From contig CP097573.1 of assembly GCA_000492175.2 (NCBI GenBank), forward strand, positions 2,666,001-2,730,000: a stretch of DNA of 64,000 bases, given 5' to 3'. The notes below the pieces were generated by a model. It saw nothing but the letters and a program-made list of their open reading frames with translations, searched no databases and was not told the DNA's origin. How positions within the stretch are numbered: the first letter of the stretch is position 1; every line of letters begins with the position of its first letter. This DNA comes from Firmicutes bacterium ASF500 (lineage in GTDB: Bacteria > Bacillota > Clostridia > Oscillospirales > Oscillospiraceae). Position numbers and translations under genes: made by a program. This document shows, piece after piece, positions 17,008 to 25,963 of this stretch.

Positions 17008-20000
17008 TCACGGAAGAGCTCCGCCTACAGCCTCCATCACGGTATACTCAAAATAGTCCGGGGTGTCCAAAAATCGCTGGGCATTCCCGATCAAACTCCG
17101 GTTGACGATGATGTTGTAGCGGGTGTCGATGTCCACGCTGCCGCCCTTGTCCTCCTCGTCGTGGCATTGCAGGATCAGCAGCCGGTCGTTGACCAGCCAG
17201 ACGTGGACTGGGTTCACCAGCTCGAAGCCCTTGGAATTGGGGTTGCTGTTGAAGGGGTGTCGCTGTCCCCGGGCGTCTTTGAAATAGAGAGTGGCGGTGT
17301 AGTGGGGCATGGGGACCTCCTCCCAGGGCGGATGGCCGGTGCCCGCATAGGCCAGTCCGCAGATGACGCCGCTGCCCCCGCGCATCTCCACGCTTTTCAG
17401 GGCCTCCCGGTCAAAGTCCCAGCACAGGGCATTTTTCACATGGAGCTCCCGCCCCTGAAAGCGGAAGGCGTTGGCGTCCCCAACCAGCAGGTCGCCCTGA
17501 TAGAGGGTCCTGACCGGGCCGGGGGCGAAGACGCTGCCGCTCTTTTGCAGTACCCGGTAGGGATACCGTCCGTCGGGGCAGGAGAAGGGCTCCTCCAGCG
17601 TTTTGTCCTCGCCGGGGGCGGCTTGGAAGGTCTTTGTCACGGCGGGCAGGTCCAGCTCTACGGTGAACCGCCCGACCATGTCGCCGAGGAAGCTCCCTAC
17701 GCTCCGCCAGAGGAGGCGGCTTTCCTCCAGCTCCAGGGGCGGCTGGAGAAACCGGGGTGCGAAGACGACCTCCGTTAGCTTGAGCTGAAAGCGCTCCTGC
17801 CCCTTGGACAGCAGCAGCCCCAGGGGCTCTGTCTCCCGGAAGGCCCGGCCGGCCCGCAGCTCGTTGCCCAGCTCAAAGTGGGTCCCGTCGGGGGCGGGGA
17901 TCTTATGGGTCCCCAGCAGCAGGCGGCAGCTCCAGCCCTCCGGGGGGCGTATCTGGACGAACTCCCCAGCGGGGATGTCCTTGTGCCACAGGGCCTCCGG
18001 GGCCTGGAAGCCATTTTTGTCCAGCAGGGTACAGTGGAGGGCAGGGACGTCCGCCTCCAGGGTGAAGTCCAGTTCGGGAACGGAGAAGCTCACCGTGTCC
18101 TCCTCCTCGGAGACAGGCAGGGTGAGCCCGGTCTCCCAGTCTTTCCAGGAAAAGAGAATATCTACCTCATCCACTCCCCCTCGATAGAAGGGTTTGTCCA
18201 TTTGGCAAGCACAGTCCGGCAGAATGGCATAGCGGTACTCGTATCGGACCAGCCCGGTGCGGATGTCCACCACCTTGACGCTGTGGACCCGGCCGCTCTC
18301 CGGGGCGGAGGGGATGGACAGCGCCCCGTCCGCGTCCTGGAATTCCTCCAGGCTCCGGCTCTCGCCGTCCAGGGACAGCCGGTGCAGCAGGGGGTTCTCC
18401 CCCTCCGGCAGGGCCAGAGACAGGGCGAAGGGCTCCCGGAACAGCTCAAGCGAGCCGCCGCCGTCCAGCCCCCGCAGGCCCCGGAGGCACCGGGGGACCG
18501 TGTGCCGGCGGAACTGGGCGGAGACCTCCACCCCGACAAAGACCTCCCGGCCATCCACCGTCAGCGAGGAGGTCCCTGTCAGGTCCAACCGGTAGAGCTG
18601 GCCAGGGTGGGACAGCTGACGCATTCCCTCCTCCTGGGAAAAGGCCACATCGGCCCCGTTTCCGGCAAACAGGAAGGCCCGCCCGCTTCTCACGGCCCGG
18701 TCGCTGCCGGAGGGATCAAAAAGCAAATAATCCCGTTCCAGCCTCTGGCCGGAATCATAGATTACCTTGTCCATATATGTAATCTTCGCCCGGAGGGAAG
18801 GCGGAGCGTTGAAATCGAAATTGGTCTCCCGCAGAGGGAGAAACCGGCTTTTGGTGGTCAGGCACAGGTCGTTGCCGGTGACCTGCAATTCATTCTGCCA
18901 AATGATTGTTCCGCTTTGCAGCACCTGGAGCAGCGGACGGCGTTCCCCCACCTCGGGTAGGCGGATGCAGGGGACCTTCAGGCCCACCAGCTCATTCTCC
19001 ATGGCGCAGCGGACAAAAATACGGTCCGCGGTGGTGGCGACATATTCCGATTTTTTCTCACGGCGCGCCCCTTGGACACGGCCGCGCTCGGCGCTGCTCT
19101 TCTTCTGATACCACTGGACCAGCAGCAGGTCCCAGCCATTCCGGCGGGGGTCCAGCCTGCCCTCCTTCTCCCCCCGGAGCAGGGCGTCCATCTTCTCCAC
19201 AAGGCCGTCGCACAGCACCGCCATAAAACCGGGCCGCTCATTGAAGAGGGTCTGGAGCCCGGAAAAGACCGCGTCGGACCGCAGTTGGAGGTCGTCCTGG
19301 ACCACCACGCCGCTGTTCCACCGGGCCCGCATCCCCTTGGTGAACAGCTTGTAGCTGGTGTCCTCCAGGACGTACTGAAAGTCCAGATTCTCCACATAAA
19401 AATCGAACAGGATGTTGAACAGGCCCTCAATGCTCCGCCGGGGGGCCAGAGCGTGGAGCAGCAGGGTCGTATAGTAGCGCTGTGTCTTTCCCGCCGGGGC
19501 AAGAAAGCGTTTGTAACGGCCCAGCGTGTCCCGGACGGCCTTGCAGAAATGGGCGTACAGCCGGTCCCGGGCCGCGTCGGAGCGCCCCGCCTGAAAGCCG
19601 TACTGCAAGAAGATATAGTCCCAGAAGGGGACGGACTCCTCTTCCTCGACTGGCAGGTCACTGGACCAGCTTTTCAGCAGCTCGATGGTCTCCAGCACCA
19701 GCACCACGTTCTCCCGCACAGTGATGCGGGTGTCGCTGCGCAGCACCTTCTGCACCGTCTGGCTGGCCGACTGGTACAGCAGTTGGGCCTCCACATCAGT
19801 GAGGACGTACTCCCCGGCCAGGGGGTATTTTTTAAAAATCTCGTCGGCCAGGGCGAAGGCGTCGTCCGGCTCGGCAGGGACCTCCGCTTCCCGGAAGCGC
19901 ATATCCGGCTCGATGTAGCCCGTCTCCTTCCAGGTATAGCCGTGGGCGGCCAGCCACTGGACCCGGCCCTGCCCGGCAGCGCGGTGAAGGCGGTGGACCT

Positions 20001-20115
20001 CGATGGTCACCGCCTCCAACTTTTTCCGGTACTCTTCATCATAGATGATCCCCTTCGGGAACGTCGCTTTCAGCCGCTCCAGGACCTGTTGTTCTGTCAT
20101 GGCCAATGTGCTCAC
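17008..20115 (-). CDS. large orphan protein of the cargo cassette, 1035 aa
   Basis: Reads from GTG at 20115 (GAGGACAGGCG upstream) to TGA at 17008; an ATG at 20100 is an alternative start. I recognise no catalytic motif. Residues 1-330 are mainly helical (FWDYIFLQYGFQAGRSDAAR). From about 380 onwards the sequence is beta-rich with many short strands and Gly/Asp turns (GTSSLTVDGREVFVGVEVSA), suggesting repeated Ig- or jelly-roll-like domains. It comes first among the large genes of the cassette and ends 95 bases before the NSSS gene. By position and size it is comparable to DruH, the large partner of DruE in type III Druantia, but I cannot show homology from sequence alone. Confidence 0.75.
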   Translation of the reverse strand: MSTLAMTEQQVLERLKATFPKGIIYDEEYRKKLEAVTIEVHRLHRAAGQGRVQWLAAHGYTWKETGYIEPDMRFREAEVPAEPDDAFALADEIFKKYPLAGEYVLTDVEAQLLYQSASQTVQKVLRSDTRITVRENVVLVLETIELLKSWSSDLPVEEEESVPFWDYIFLQYGFQAGRSDAARDRLYAHFCKAVRDTLGRYKRFLAPAGKTQRYYTTLLLHALAPRRSIEGLFNILFDFYVENLDFQYVLEDTSYKLFTKGMRARWNSGVVVQDDLQLRSDAVFSGLQTLFNERPGFMAVLCDGLVEKMDALLRGEKEGRLDPRRNGWDLLLVQWYQKKSSAERGRVQGARREKKSEYVATTADRIFVRCAMENELVGLKVPCIRLPEVGERRPLLQVLQSGTIIWQNELQVTGNDLCLTTKSRFLPLRETNFDFNAPPSLRAKITYMDKVIYDSGQRLERDYLLFDPSGSDRAVRSGRAFLFAGNGADVAFSQEEGMRQLSHPGQLYRLDLTGTSSLTVDGREVFVGVEVSAQFRRHTVPRCLRGLRGLDGGGSLELFREPFALSLALPEGENPLLHRLSLDGESRSLEEFQDADGALSIPSAPESGRVHSVKVVDIRTGLVRYEYRYAILPDCACQMDKPFYRGGVDEVDILFSWKDWETGLTLPVSEEEDTVSFSVPELDFTLEADVPALHCTLLDKNGFQAPEALWHKDIPAGEFVQIRPPEGWSCRLLLGTHKIPAPDGTHFELGNELRAGRAFRETEPLGLLLSKGQERFQLKLTEVVFAPRFLQPPLELEESRLLWRSVGSFLGDMVGRFTVELDLPAVTKTFQAAPGEDKTLEEPFSCPDGRYPYRVLQKSGSVFAPGPVRTLYQGDLLVGDANAFRFQGRELHVKNALCWDFDREALKSVEMRGGSGVICGLAYAGTGHPPWEEVPMPHYTATLYFKDARGQRHPFNSNPNSKGFELVNPVHVWLVNDRLLILQCHDEEDKGGSVDIDTRYNIIVNRSLIGNAQRFLDTPDYFEYTVMEAVGGALP

Positions 20116-20129
20116 CGCCTGTCCTCAAA

Positions 20130-20285
20130 TTATTTCCCGTACCGCCGGGCGATCTCCTCCAGCTCCTCCGGGTCCGCATTCCGTATTTCGTCCACGTCCA
20201 GAAGCATGGCCCCCAGGCCGGAGAAGGCCCCGGCATAGACCTCGTCCAAAAGCTCCCGGCGCAGGGCCTCGGTGTCGTTGTACAT
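20130..20285 (-). CDS. 51-aa acidic small protein heading the large cargo gene
   Basis: ATG at 20285, AGGAGG at 20293-20298, stop 15 bases before the 1035-aa gene. Begins MYNDTEALRRELLDEVYAGA, a predicted amphipathic helix, and ends with an acidic helix and RRYGK. It may be a partner or regulator of the 1035-aa protein because of tight coupling; no known domain. Confidence 0.65.
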   Translation of the reverse strand: MYNDTEALRRELLDEVYAGAFSGLGAMLLDVDEIRNADPEELEEIARRYGK

Positions 20286-20316
20286 ATGTGTGCCTCCTGT
20301 TAAGATAACGTTCGTT

Positions 20317-20600
20317 CTATTCCGCGATGGCCTCAAATTTGATGTTGTTCTCCCTCGCGTACTGCTCCGCGTAGCTTCCGGCAGGTGCATAAATAGTAAG
20401 GCTTTCACAGTTCTGGAACGCCCAATCCTGTATTTCTGTCACGCTGGCCGGGATGGTCACGCTGGTTAGGTTCTTACAGCCGAGAAGGCATTTTCGCCGA
20501 TGGATGTGACGCCCTCCGGGATGACCACGTCCCCGCCGGGGCCCTTGTACTTGGTCAAAACGCCCTTCCTGATCCTGATGATAAAATCTTTGTTTTCCAT
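20317..20600 (-). pseudogene. BspA-type leucine-rich repeat protein, single-base frameshift
   Basis: ATG at 20600 opens MENKDFIIRIRKGVLTKY and continues into the LRR_5 repeat VIPEGVTSIGENAFS. The typical following text GCKNLTSVTIPASVTEIQDW lies in another frame, as if one G is missing from a TCGGGCTGT run, giving a premature stop. After the shift the frame is open to TAG at 20317. Intact length would be about 94 aa. It is first behind the cassette promoter; a sequencing error is possible. Confidence 0.7.
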
Positions 20601-20688
20601 AATCAATTTCTCCTATAAAATCAAATTTCTTCTTTTTGCAAAACCAGCTTGAAGGCCCAGGAGGGCATCAGGTGTAAACTCTAAACAA

Positions 20689-20717
20689 AGTATACTATTT
20701 CAATAATTTTTTTGCAA
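20689..20717 (-). promoter_or_regulatory. sigma-A-like promoter for the cargo cassette
   Basis: Minus strand TTGCAA (20717-20712), 17-base spacer, TATACT (20694-20689), reading toward the LRR remnant, the 51-aa gene and the 1035-aa gene. Repeated TGCA motifs upstream (20713-20755) could be operator sites. The surrounding 20601-20850 has no other gene. Confidence 0.6.
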
Positions 20718-20812
20718 GATATGCAAGCTGCATAGTGCAGGGTGCCATGCAAAATTATTTCTATAGTCAATAAATATCCCCGGCATAGCCGGGGGAGCGA
20801 TCTACAACAATA

Positions 20813-20839
20813 GGACCTGCCGGAACATTCGGCAGGTCC
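20813..20839 (-). terminator. hairpin after the recombinase gene
   Basis: GGACCTGCC stem with its complement around a 9-base loop, 12 bases beyond the recombinase stop; only a weak T-rich tail (TATTGTTG) on the minus strand. A second CCCCGGC/GCCGGGG hairpin lies at about 20778-20795. Confidence 0.5.
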
Positions 20840-20850
20840 CGTCTCGAAGA

Positions 20851-22533
20851 TTATGTAGGCTTGATCAGCACTGTTTTTTGTCCCTTTGGAATCTCCCGAC
20901 CACACCACACACCATTTTTCAGCAGTTCCCTCATGTTGATATACCCGATAAACTTGTAGTAAATATCCACCTCTTGGCTTTTGACTCCGTCCTCATCTAC
21001 CTGTTTCTCATGCACCACGATTTTCTCAATCAGCTCATTGAGAATGTGAGCGTTCAGCTCTGTAATATCCGTGTACTTTCGGATGAGTGGCAGAAAGCGC
21101 TCCACGTTTCTATAGACCTCCTCGCCTTGAGTGATCTCCGTCAAAAGGGCCTCACGCTGGCCTTTTAAGGACTCCTGCTCCTGTTCATAGCTGGCAGCCA
21201 TGGACTGATACCGTTCTTCACTGATTCGCTCCAGTGCGGCGTCCTCGTAAAGCTTATTCAGTATCTTTTCCAACTCGCCCAGGCGCTTCTCCACCTTTTT
21301 TAGCTCCCGTTTGCAGCGGTTGATCTCCTGAGCCTTTTTCTCTGTCTTCATCGACACCAGCATATTCATGTAGTCCTCCGCTGCTAGGCTCGCCACCTGA
21401 GCATTGCGGCGGATGTCCTCCAGCACCAGCTGATTCAGCGTCTTCCACCCGATTGCGTGGGAAGTACACCGCTCCTTGCCGTAGTTCTTATAAACCCAGC
21501 AGGAGAAGCCGGTGTACCGCCCACGCTTTTTATCGTAGCTGACATTCAGGGAGGAGCCGCAGTCGGCACATTTCACCAGCCCTGTGAAGTACTGCACCTC
21601 GCCGTTGGAGTTTTCCCGCCGCTTAGCCTTCATCATCTGGTGGACGGTATCCCACAGCTCCTGGGAAATCAGCGGCTCATGAGCGTTCTCGATGACAATC
21701 CATTCCTCCTCCGGCGTCTCCACCCGGCGCTTATCAAAGAAGCCCTTGGTCTTGCTGCGGCCAAAGACTACCTTGCCCAGATAGACCGGATTATTCAGAA
21801 TGACCCGAATGGAGGTGGCGTGCCAGTCGTAAGGCTTGCGCCAGTAGTCGCTGTTCTTGTAGTAATCCGGATTGTTCTGATTAAAGTATGCCTGGGGATT
21901 GAGAATTCCCCGTGACCGCAGGATTTTTGTCATCCGCACATAGCCTATGCCGTCAGCGAACATCTGGAAAATCTCCCGCACCACCTCGGCGGCGGGCGGG
22001 TCAACAATCAGATGGTGTCGGTCGTTGGGGTCTTTCGCATATCCGAAGGGAGCGTGGCTGCCCAGATACATCCCAGACTTGGCCCGGGCCTGGTGAGCGG
22101 CCTTGGTTTTGCTGGACGCCTGTCTGGCGTAGAAGGAATTGATCACGTTGGTGAAGGGCAGTACCAGATTGTCGATTCCGTTCTTTGAGTCAATATTTTC
22201 CGCTACCGCGATGAACCGCACCCCCTTCTCCTCAAAGTAGTGTTCGATGTACATCCCCATCTGGGCATACTCCCTCCCGAACCGGGAGAGGTCTTTCACG
22301 ATGACTATGTTGACCTTGCCCAACTCAATATCGTCGATCATTCGCTTGAAATTCGGACGGTCAAAGTTGGTACCGCTCCATCCGTCATCACAGTAACAGT
22401 CACCAATTTTAATATGGTGTTCCTTGCAGTACTGGGTGAGCAGAGTTTTCTGCGTCTGAATGCTCCCGGACTCCCCAACGCTCCCATCGTCCTGGCTGAG
22501 CCGGCAGTAGATCGCCGCTGTTTCCATTGCCAT
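20851..22533 (-). CDS. large serine recombinase (integrase) of the element
   Basis: 560 aa; ATG at 22533 with AAAGGAGG 8 bases upstream (an open frame extends further to 22560 without RBS). N-terminal resolvase catalytic domain with nucleophile Ser13 in YCRLSQDDGS and the arginine motif KDLSRFGRE. A recombinase domain (~170-280) follows, then a zinc ribbon (CADCGSSLNVS, paired with CWVYKNYGKERC), a coiled coil (~390-450) and a DUF4368-like end. Large serine recombinases integrate via short att sites and 2-base cores, matching the palindromic att arms at the element ends. Likely the sole integrase. Confidence 0.92.
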   Translation of the reverse strand: MAMETAAIYCRLSQDDGSVGESGSIQTQKTLLTQYCKEHHIKIGDCYCDDGWSGTNFDRPNFKRMIDDIELGKVNIVIVKDLSRFGREYAQMGMYIEHYFEEKGVRFIAVAENIDSKNGIDNLVLPFTNVINSFYARQASSKTKAAHQARAKSGMYLGSHAPFGYAKDPNDRHHLIVDPPAAEVVREIFQMFADGIGYVRMTKILRSRGILNPQAYFNQNNPDYYKNSDYWRKPYDWHATSIRVILNNPVYLGKVVFGRSKTKGFFDKRRVETPEEEWIVIENAHEPLISQELWDTVHQMMKAKRRENSNGEVQYFTGLVKCADCGSSLNVSYDKKRGRYTGFSCWVYKNYGKERCTSHAIGWKTLNQLVLEDIRRNAQVASLAAEDYMNMLVSMKTEKKAQEINRCKRELKKVEKRLGELEKILNKLYEDAALERISEERYQSMAASYEQEQESLKGQREALLTEITQGEEVYRNVERFLPLIRKYTDITELNAHILNELIEKIVVHEKQVDEDGVKSQEVDIYYKFIGYINMRELLKNGVWCGREIPKGQKTVLIKPT

Positions 22534-22571
22534 AAAATTCGCCTCCTTTGCCACACACAATACCCGAAACG

Positions 22572-22769
22572 CTACGCAATAGCTATACCATCATCCACCA
22601 AAGATTCCTTCGTAATTTCGGCTATTTTAGTGGTAGAAAAGTCGCTTTTGATCAGGCCGCCCACCTTTTGAAAGATGTCCTTGTCACCGCTATAGAAGCT
22701 GACGGTGATATACCGCACGCCACGGATTGTCTTGGTGCTGGCCCTGAAGTCATTCTCAAATAAAAACAT
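22572..22769 (-). CDS. 65-aa small protein between relaxase and recombinase
   Basis: ATG at 22769 preceded by GAGGAGAATGTAAAA, 16 bases after the relaxase stop. Begins MFLFENDFRASTKTIRGVRY; a short alpha/beta protein, positively charged N-terminally. Position resembles small transposition accessory genes of clostridial elements (possible recombination directionality factor), but no homologue is recognised. Confidence 0.6.
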   Translation of the reverse strand: MFLFENDFRASTKTIRGVRYITVSFYSGDKDIFQKVGGLIKSDFSTTKIAEITKESLVDDGIAIA

Positions 22770-22785
22770 TTTTACATTCTCCTCT

Positions 22786-23757
22786 CTACATACTCATGGA
22801 AAATCCATGATACTGTTCATATTCCTCGTCCTCGTCATCCACCGCATACTGAACGGTGCGGTCGATTTTTCCGCCCCGGCTGAGGATCAGTTCGATCTCA
22901 TCCTCGCTGTGGTGGAGCGTCTCCAGGTGGAACCGGTCGTTGTCGCCCACCGCCAGAGCCTCAAAGATGGAGGCCAGTCCGCAAACCGCGTCGTCCAGCG
23001 TCGGCTCAGGCTCACCAGGTGCGATCCACTCCCGGCGGCTCTCCAGGTATTCACGACCGCCCATGGCAAAGTAGTGCTCCATGTTCTCCCGCAGAAGGGT
23101 CTGGTCAAAGAACTTACTGTCCCGGCAGCGCATATTCTCCGGGGTGGTGTAGGTGATGTGCTTGTGCCCCTCCTCCCACTTCACGCCGTATCCCCACGTC
23201 TCCATACAGCGGATGAACTGCTCCCGGTCACAGCACAGCTCCATCGCCCGCTTGATGTCCTTCCGCAGCTTCTCCTTCCAGGCGGGGATTCGATGTGGGT
23301 CGGCCTTCGTTTCTGTGATTGACAGGCCGTATTGCAGACACAGCTGGTTGGAGAACTCCTTGGCCTGCTGCATCTCTCTAGCGCTCTGGTGGAACTTCCG
23401 GCCCGTCTCAAAATTTACCGAGTTCATGATGATGTGGTTGTGGATGTGATCGGTGTTCATGTGGGTGGCCACCACACACTGATAGCCCTGGAAGTATTCC
23501 GCAAACTTCAAGCCGATCTCATGGGCGGTTTCAAAGTCCAGCGGGTCATCCAGGGAGAAGGACTGGACGATGTGGTAGTACCCTCGACCATCTGTCTTGT
23601 GGAACTGCTTTTTCACCGCCTCGAACTCATCCTGCGCCGACTGCGCCACACAGTTCACACCGGTGATGAGAGAGTCGGTGGTTTTCTCTCGGTTGGTCAC
23701 ATAGTCCAGAATGCCGCCTAAGCCCCGCGAGACAGCAACAAATTTAACGCTCGCCAT
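22786..23757 (-). CDS. MobA/VirD2-type relaxase
   Basis: 323 aa; its start lies inside the end of mobC (40-base overlap). HUH-type motif III THMNTDHIHNHIIMNSV (~residue 98-114) and an N-terminal tyrosine region (LDYVTNREK, candidate Tyr19). Catalyses strand nicking at oriT for mobilization. Short compared with 450-600 aa relatives: no C-terminal extension or helicase domain, ending in an acidic tail (DDEDEEYEQY). No coupling protein or T4SS genes lie nearby, so transfer would rely on a helper. Confidence 0.85.
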   Translation of the reverse strand: MASVKFVAVSRGLGGILDYVTNREKTTDSLITGVNCVAQSAQDEFEAVKKQFHKTDGRGYYHIVQSFSLDDPLDFETAHEIGLKFAEYFQGYQCVVATHMNTDHIHNHIIMNSVNFETGRKFHQSAREMQQAKEFSNQLCLQYGLSITETKADPHRIPAWKEKLRKDIKRAMELCCDREQFIRCMETWGYGVKWEEGHKHITYTTPENMRCRDSKFFDQTLLRENMEHYFAMGGREYLESRREWIAPGEPEPTLDDAVCGLASIFEALAVGDNDRFHLETLHHSEDEIELILSRGGKIDRTVQYAVDDEDEEYEQYHGFSMSM

Positions 23758-24026
23758 GTGTCCTGATACACCCCCATGAAAGGTTTGAAGTCCACCAGCT
23801 CAATCCGTCGCTGCCGGGCCAGTACCGTCAGCTGGTTGAGGTTGTTGCCTTGACGGCGCAGCTCCGTCAGCAGCTCTGCCCCGCCGTCAATAACCACCAC
23901 GTCCTTGTTCAACACCGCCCGGCGCACAAACTCACTCTCGGTCATCCGGGCTTTCCTGGCGTTCTCTGAAATCACGAATTTCTCCCAGCCCGCTACTCTA
24001 GCGCGGATGAATTGGTTCTTTGCCAT
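23718..24026 (-). CDS. mobC: MobC-like relaxosome protein
   Basis: 102 aa, ATG at 24026. Central ribbon-helix-helix-like segment (ARKARMTESEFVRRAVLNKD) followed by the typical ELRRQGNNLNQLTVLARQ motif of MobC proteins, which bind oriT DNA and aid relaxase nicking. It overlaps the relaxase start, consistent with translational coupling. Confidence 0.82.
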   Translation of the reverse strand: MAKNQFIRARVAGWEKFVISENARKARMTESEFVRRAVLNKDVVVIDGGAELLTELRRQGNNLNQLTVLARQRRIELVDFKPFMGVYQDTWRALNLLLSRGA

Positions 24027-24029
24027 CGG

Positions 24030-24260
24030 TCACTCCTCCTCCGCATAGAACAGCTCCAGGAATTCATCCATGGACTGCACCATCCCAGCCGATTTCATAC
24101 ACTTGAACCGGATCAGGTCGCAGGTAGTTCGGACGCTGACTTCGATGTGTTCCAACAGCTGGTCGATCACGGCAACCTCCTGTGCGTCCATCGGCGTGTC
24201 CTGTTCCATATTGAGCAGACAGTCCAGCACCTCCTGCGTGTGTTTATCAAAAAATTCCAT
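24030..24260 (-). CDS. 76-aa small protein upstream of mobC
   Basis: ATG at 24260 with AAGGAGAATGATACG upstream; ends 3 bases before mobC. Acidic and helical (LLEHIEVSVRTTCDLIRFKC, then MVQSMDEFLELFYAEEE). Commonly this position holds an element-specific small gene; no function assigned. The 24261-24406 gap beyond it contains GC-rich hairpins but no gene I can support. Confidence 0.6.
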   Translation of the reverse strand: MEFFDKHTQEVLDCLLNMEQDTPMDAQEVAVIDQLLEHIEVSVRTTCDLIRFKCMKSAGMVQSMDEFLELFYAEEE

Positions 24261-24406
24261 CGTATCATTCTCCTTCCGTTTAATAGGGGTGCGGGCTTAG
24301 CCCGCTCTGCCGAAGTGGGCGGGCGGGGCAAATGCCCCAGCCCGTACCACAAAGGCGAAACTTGCCACGCCCCAAGGGGCGTGTTCCGCTCCCACCGTCC
24401 CCGTCC

Positions 24407-25486
24407 CTACTCTGGAGGCACTGGCTTCTCCTGCGACAGCTGCGACGGCTGCGACAGCAAATCTGACACGGGGCCTGTATCATTTTTGCCGTCATTGCCG
24501 ACGCAGCCGACGCGCAGAGTCAGCTCTCTGCGGTCATGGGTGCGGCGGGTGGAGAGGATAATGCCCTGTTCCAACAACTCTTGCTGACAGCGAAGCAGCT
24601 TCTTCATCAGCACGTTGGGCTTGTACTGTTCACCAGCGAACTCGTCCAGCGCCTCTGCCAGCTCCGTCGCTGTTCCCGTGAAGTACCTGCGCTGATTCAG
24701 AAATTCAGAGAGAAAAAATACCAGTTCATCCTGGGGACGAGCCGGCTGCTCCACACTGTCCTCTGTCAGTTTCCAGATGTGCTCTGCGCTGTCGAACTCC
24801 AGCGACAGCTCCCGGTACTCAATATCCCGACCTGTGCAGTAGAGCGTGGCGGAGTTGGAGCTGCGCTTACTTTTGCGGAGTACAAAGTTGGTGTCCGTCG
24901 CGCCGCTGATGCCGGTGGTGCCGGAGATCATGTTCATGAGGTCGTCGTCATTCATCTTCCGCAGGTGGTGGATGAGTAGGATAGCGATCCGGTGCTTGTC
25001 CGCCAACTCCTTGAGGATACCCAGGTCACGGTAGTCGCTGGCATAGGGATTGGCGTCGTTGACGCCGCCCCGGATACGCTGGAGCGTATCGATGACGATA
25101 AGCACTGTGTCAGGGTGTACCACCAGGAAGCGCTCGATCTGCTGCTCCAGTCCACTGTGCAGCTTCTCCGACATTGTAGCGAAGAACAGATTTGGCGGAG
25201 CGTCGTCCGTGATATCCAGCAGACGGTTCTGGATGCGGCTGTAGCTGTCCTCCAGACAGAGGTAGAGTACGTCGCCCTGGGTAGTGGAGAATTCCCATGC
25301 TGGCTCACCCTTCGCCACCTGAAGGCAGAGCCACAGGGACAGCCACGACTTCCCCACCTTCGGCGCTCCCGCCAGGACGTGGAGCCCCTGGGGGAGCAAT
25401 TGGGAGATCACAAAGCGGATGGGCGGCAGCACTGTATTCATCAGCGTCTCGCCGTCCATATAGGTCAAGGGTCTATCCATTTTCAT
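24407..25486 (-). CDS. RepA-like AAA (DnaB/RecA-fold) ATPase
   Basis: 359 aa. Walker A LAGAPKVGKSWLSL (~residue 37-50), Walker B VLIVIDTLQRI (~125-135), and HHLRKMNDDDLMNMISGTTG with an arginine finger-like region, typical of RSF1010 RepA/AAA_25 hexameric helicases found on mobilizable plasmids and elements. C-terminal ~100 residues form a winged-helix-like domain (ELAEALDEFAGEQYKPNVLM). Suggests a replicative stage of the excised circle. The two-base start MKMDRP is preceded by GGAG. Confidence 0.85.
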   Translation of the reverse strand: MKMDRPLTYMDGETLMNTVLPPIRFVISQLLPQGLHVLAGAPKVGKSWLSLWLCLQVAKGEPAWEFSTTQGDVLYLCLEDSYSRIQNRLLDITDDAPPNLFFATMSEKLHSGLEQQIERFLVVHPDTVLIVIDTLQRIRGGVNDANPYASDYRDLGILKELADKHRIAILLIHHLRKMNDDDLMNMISGTTGISGATDTNFVLRKSKRSSNSATLYCTGRDIEYRELSLEFDSAEHIWKLTEDSVEQPARPQDELVFFLSEFLNQRRYFTGTATELAEALDEFAGEQYKPNVLMKKLLRCQQELLEQGIILSTRRTHDRRELTLRVGCVGNDGKNDTGPVSDLLSQPSQLSQEKPVPPE

Positions 25487-25576
25487 TCCTCCAGTTCAAA
25501 ATTTGCCCCTCTGTCTTTTAAGGACACTGGACGGAAAGTTGTAAACCAGAAAAATGAAAAAAGTTGAGGAGCCCTG

Positions 25577-25963
25577 TCACATGACAGAGCTCCTCAGCTT
25601 TGCGTGAAGCTTTTTCAGCCGCTTTGATACCGCCATCTTGGAAATCCCAAAGACCTTTCCGATCTCCTCCATGGACAGCTCGCCGTCATAGCGCAGAGAG
25701 ATCAGCTCCTGCTCCTGAGCGCTCAACTCTGCGACGGCTTTCCGCAGATTTTCAAGACGGAGGTTCCAGAGTACAGACTGCTCCAGTGGACGCCTGGCTG
25801 ACACATGGCTGGACAGCACCGTTTCAAACTCACTTCTACTCAGATGCCTTTTGTCCTGCCTGGCCTGGGCCTGCGCACGCTTTCGATCCTCCTCCAGGAA
25901 TTCCGCGACCTCCTTTGGCACTGATACTTGCTCACCATTATAGAAAACGACTGTGTCGTTCAT
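25577..25963 (-). CDS. sigma-70 region 4-like transcription regulator
   Basis: 128 aa, ATG at 25963 overlapping the stop of a 41-aa leader ORF. C-terminal domain AELSAQEQELISLRYDGELS then GISKMAVSKRLKKLH is a sigma region 4 helix-turn-helix. There is no clear region 2, so it may be a sigma-like regulator rather than a full sigma factor. Probably controls the downstream repA-mob-int operon. Confidence 0.75.
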   Translation of the reverse strand: MNDTVVFYNGEQVSVPKEVAEFLEEDRKRAQAQARQDKRHLSRSEFETVLSSHVSARRPLEQSVLWNLRLENLRKAVAELSAQEQELISLRYDGELSMEEIGKVFGISKMAVSKRLKKLHAKLRSSVM

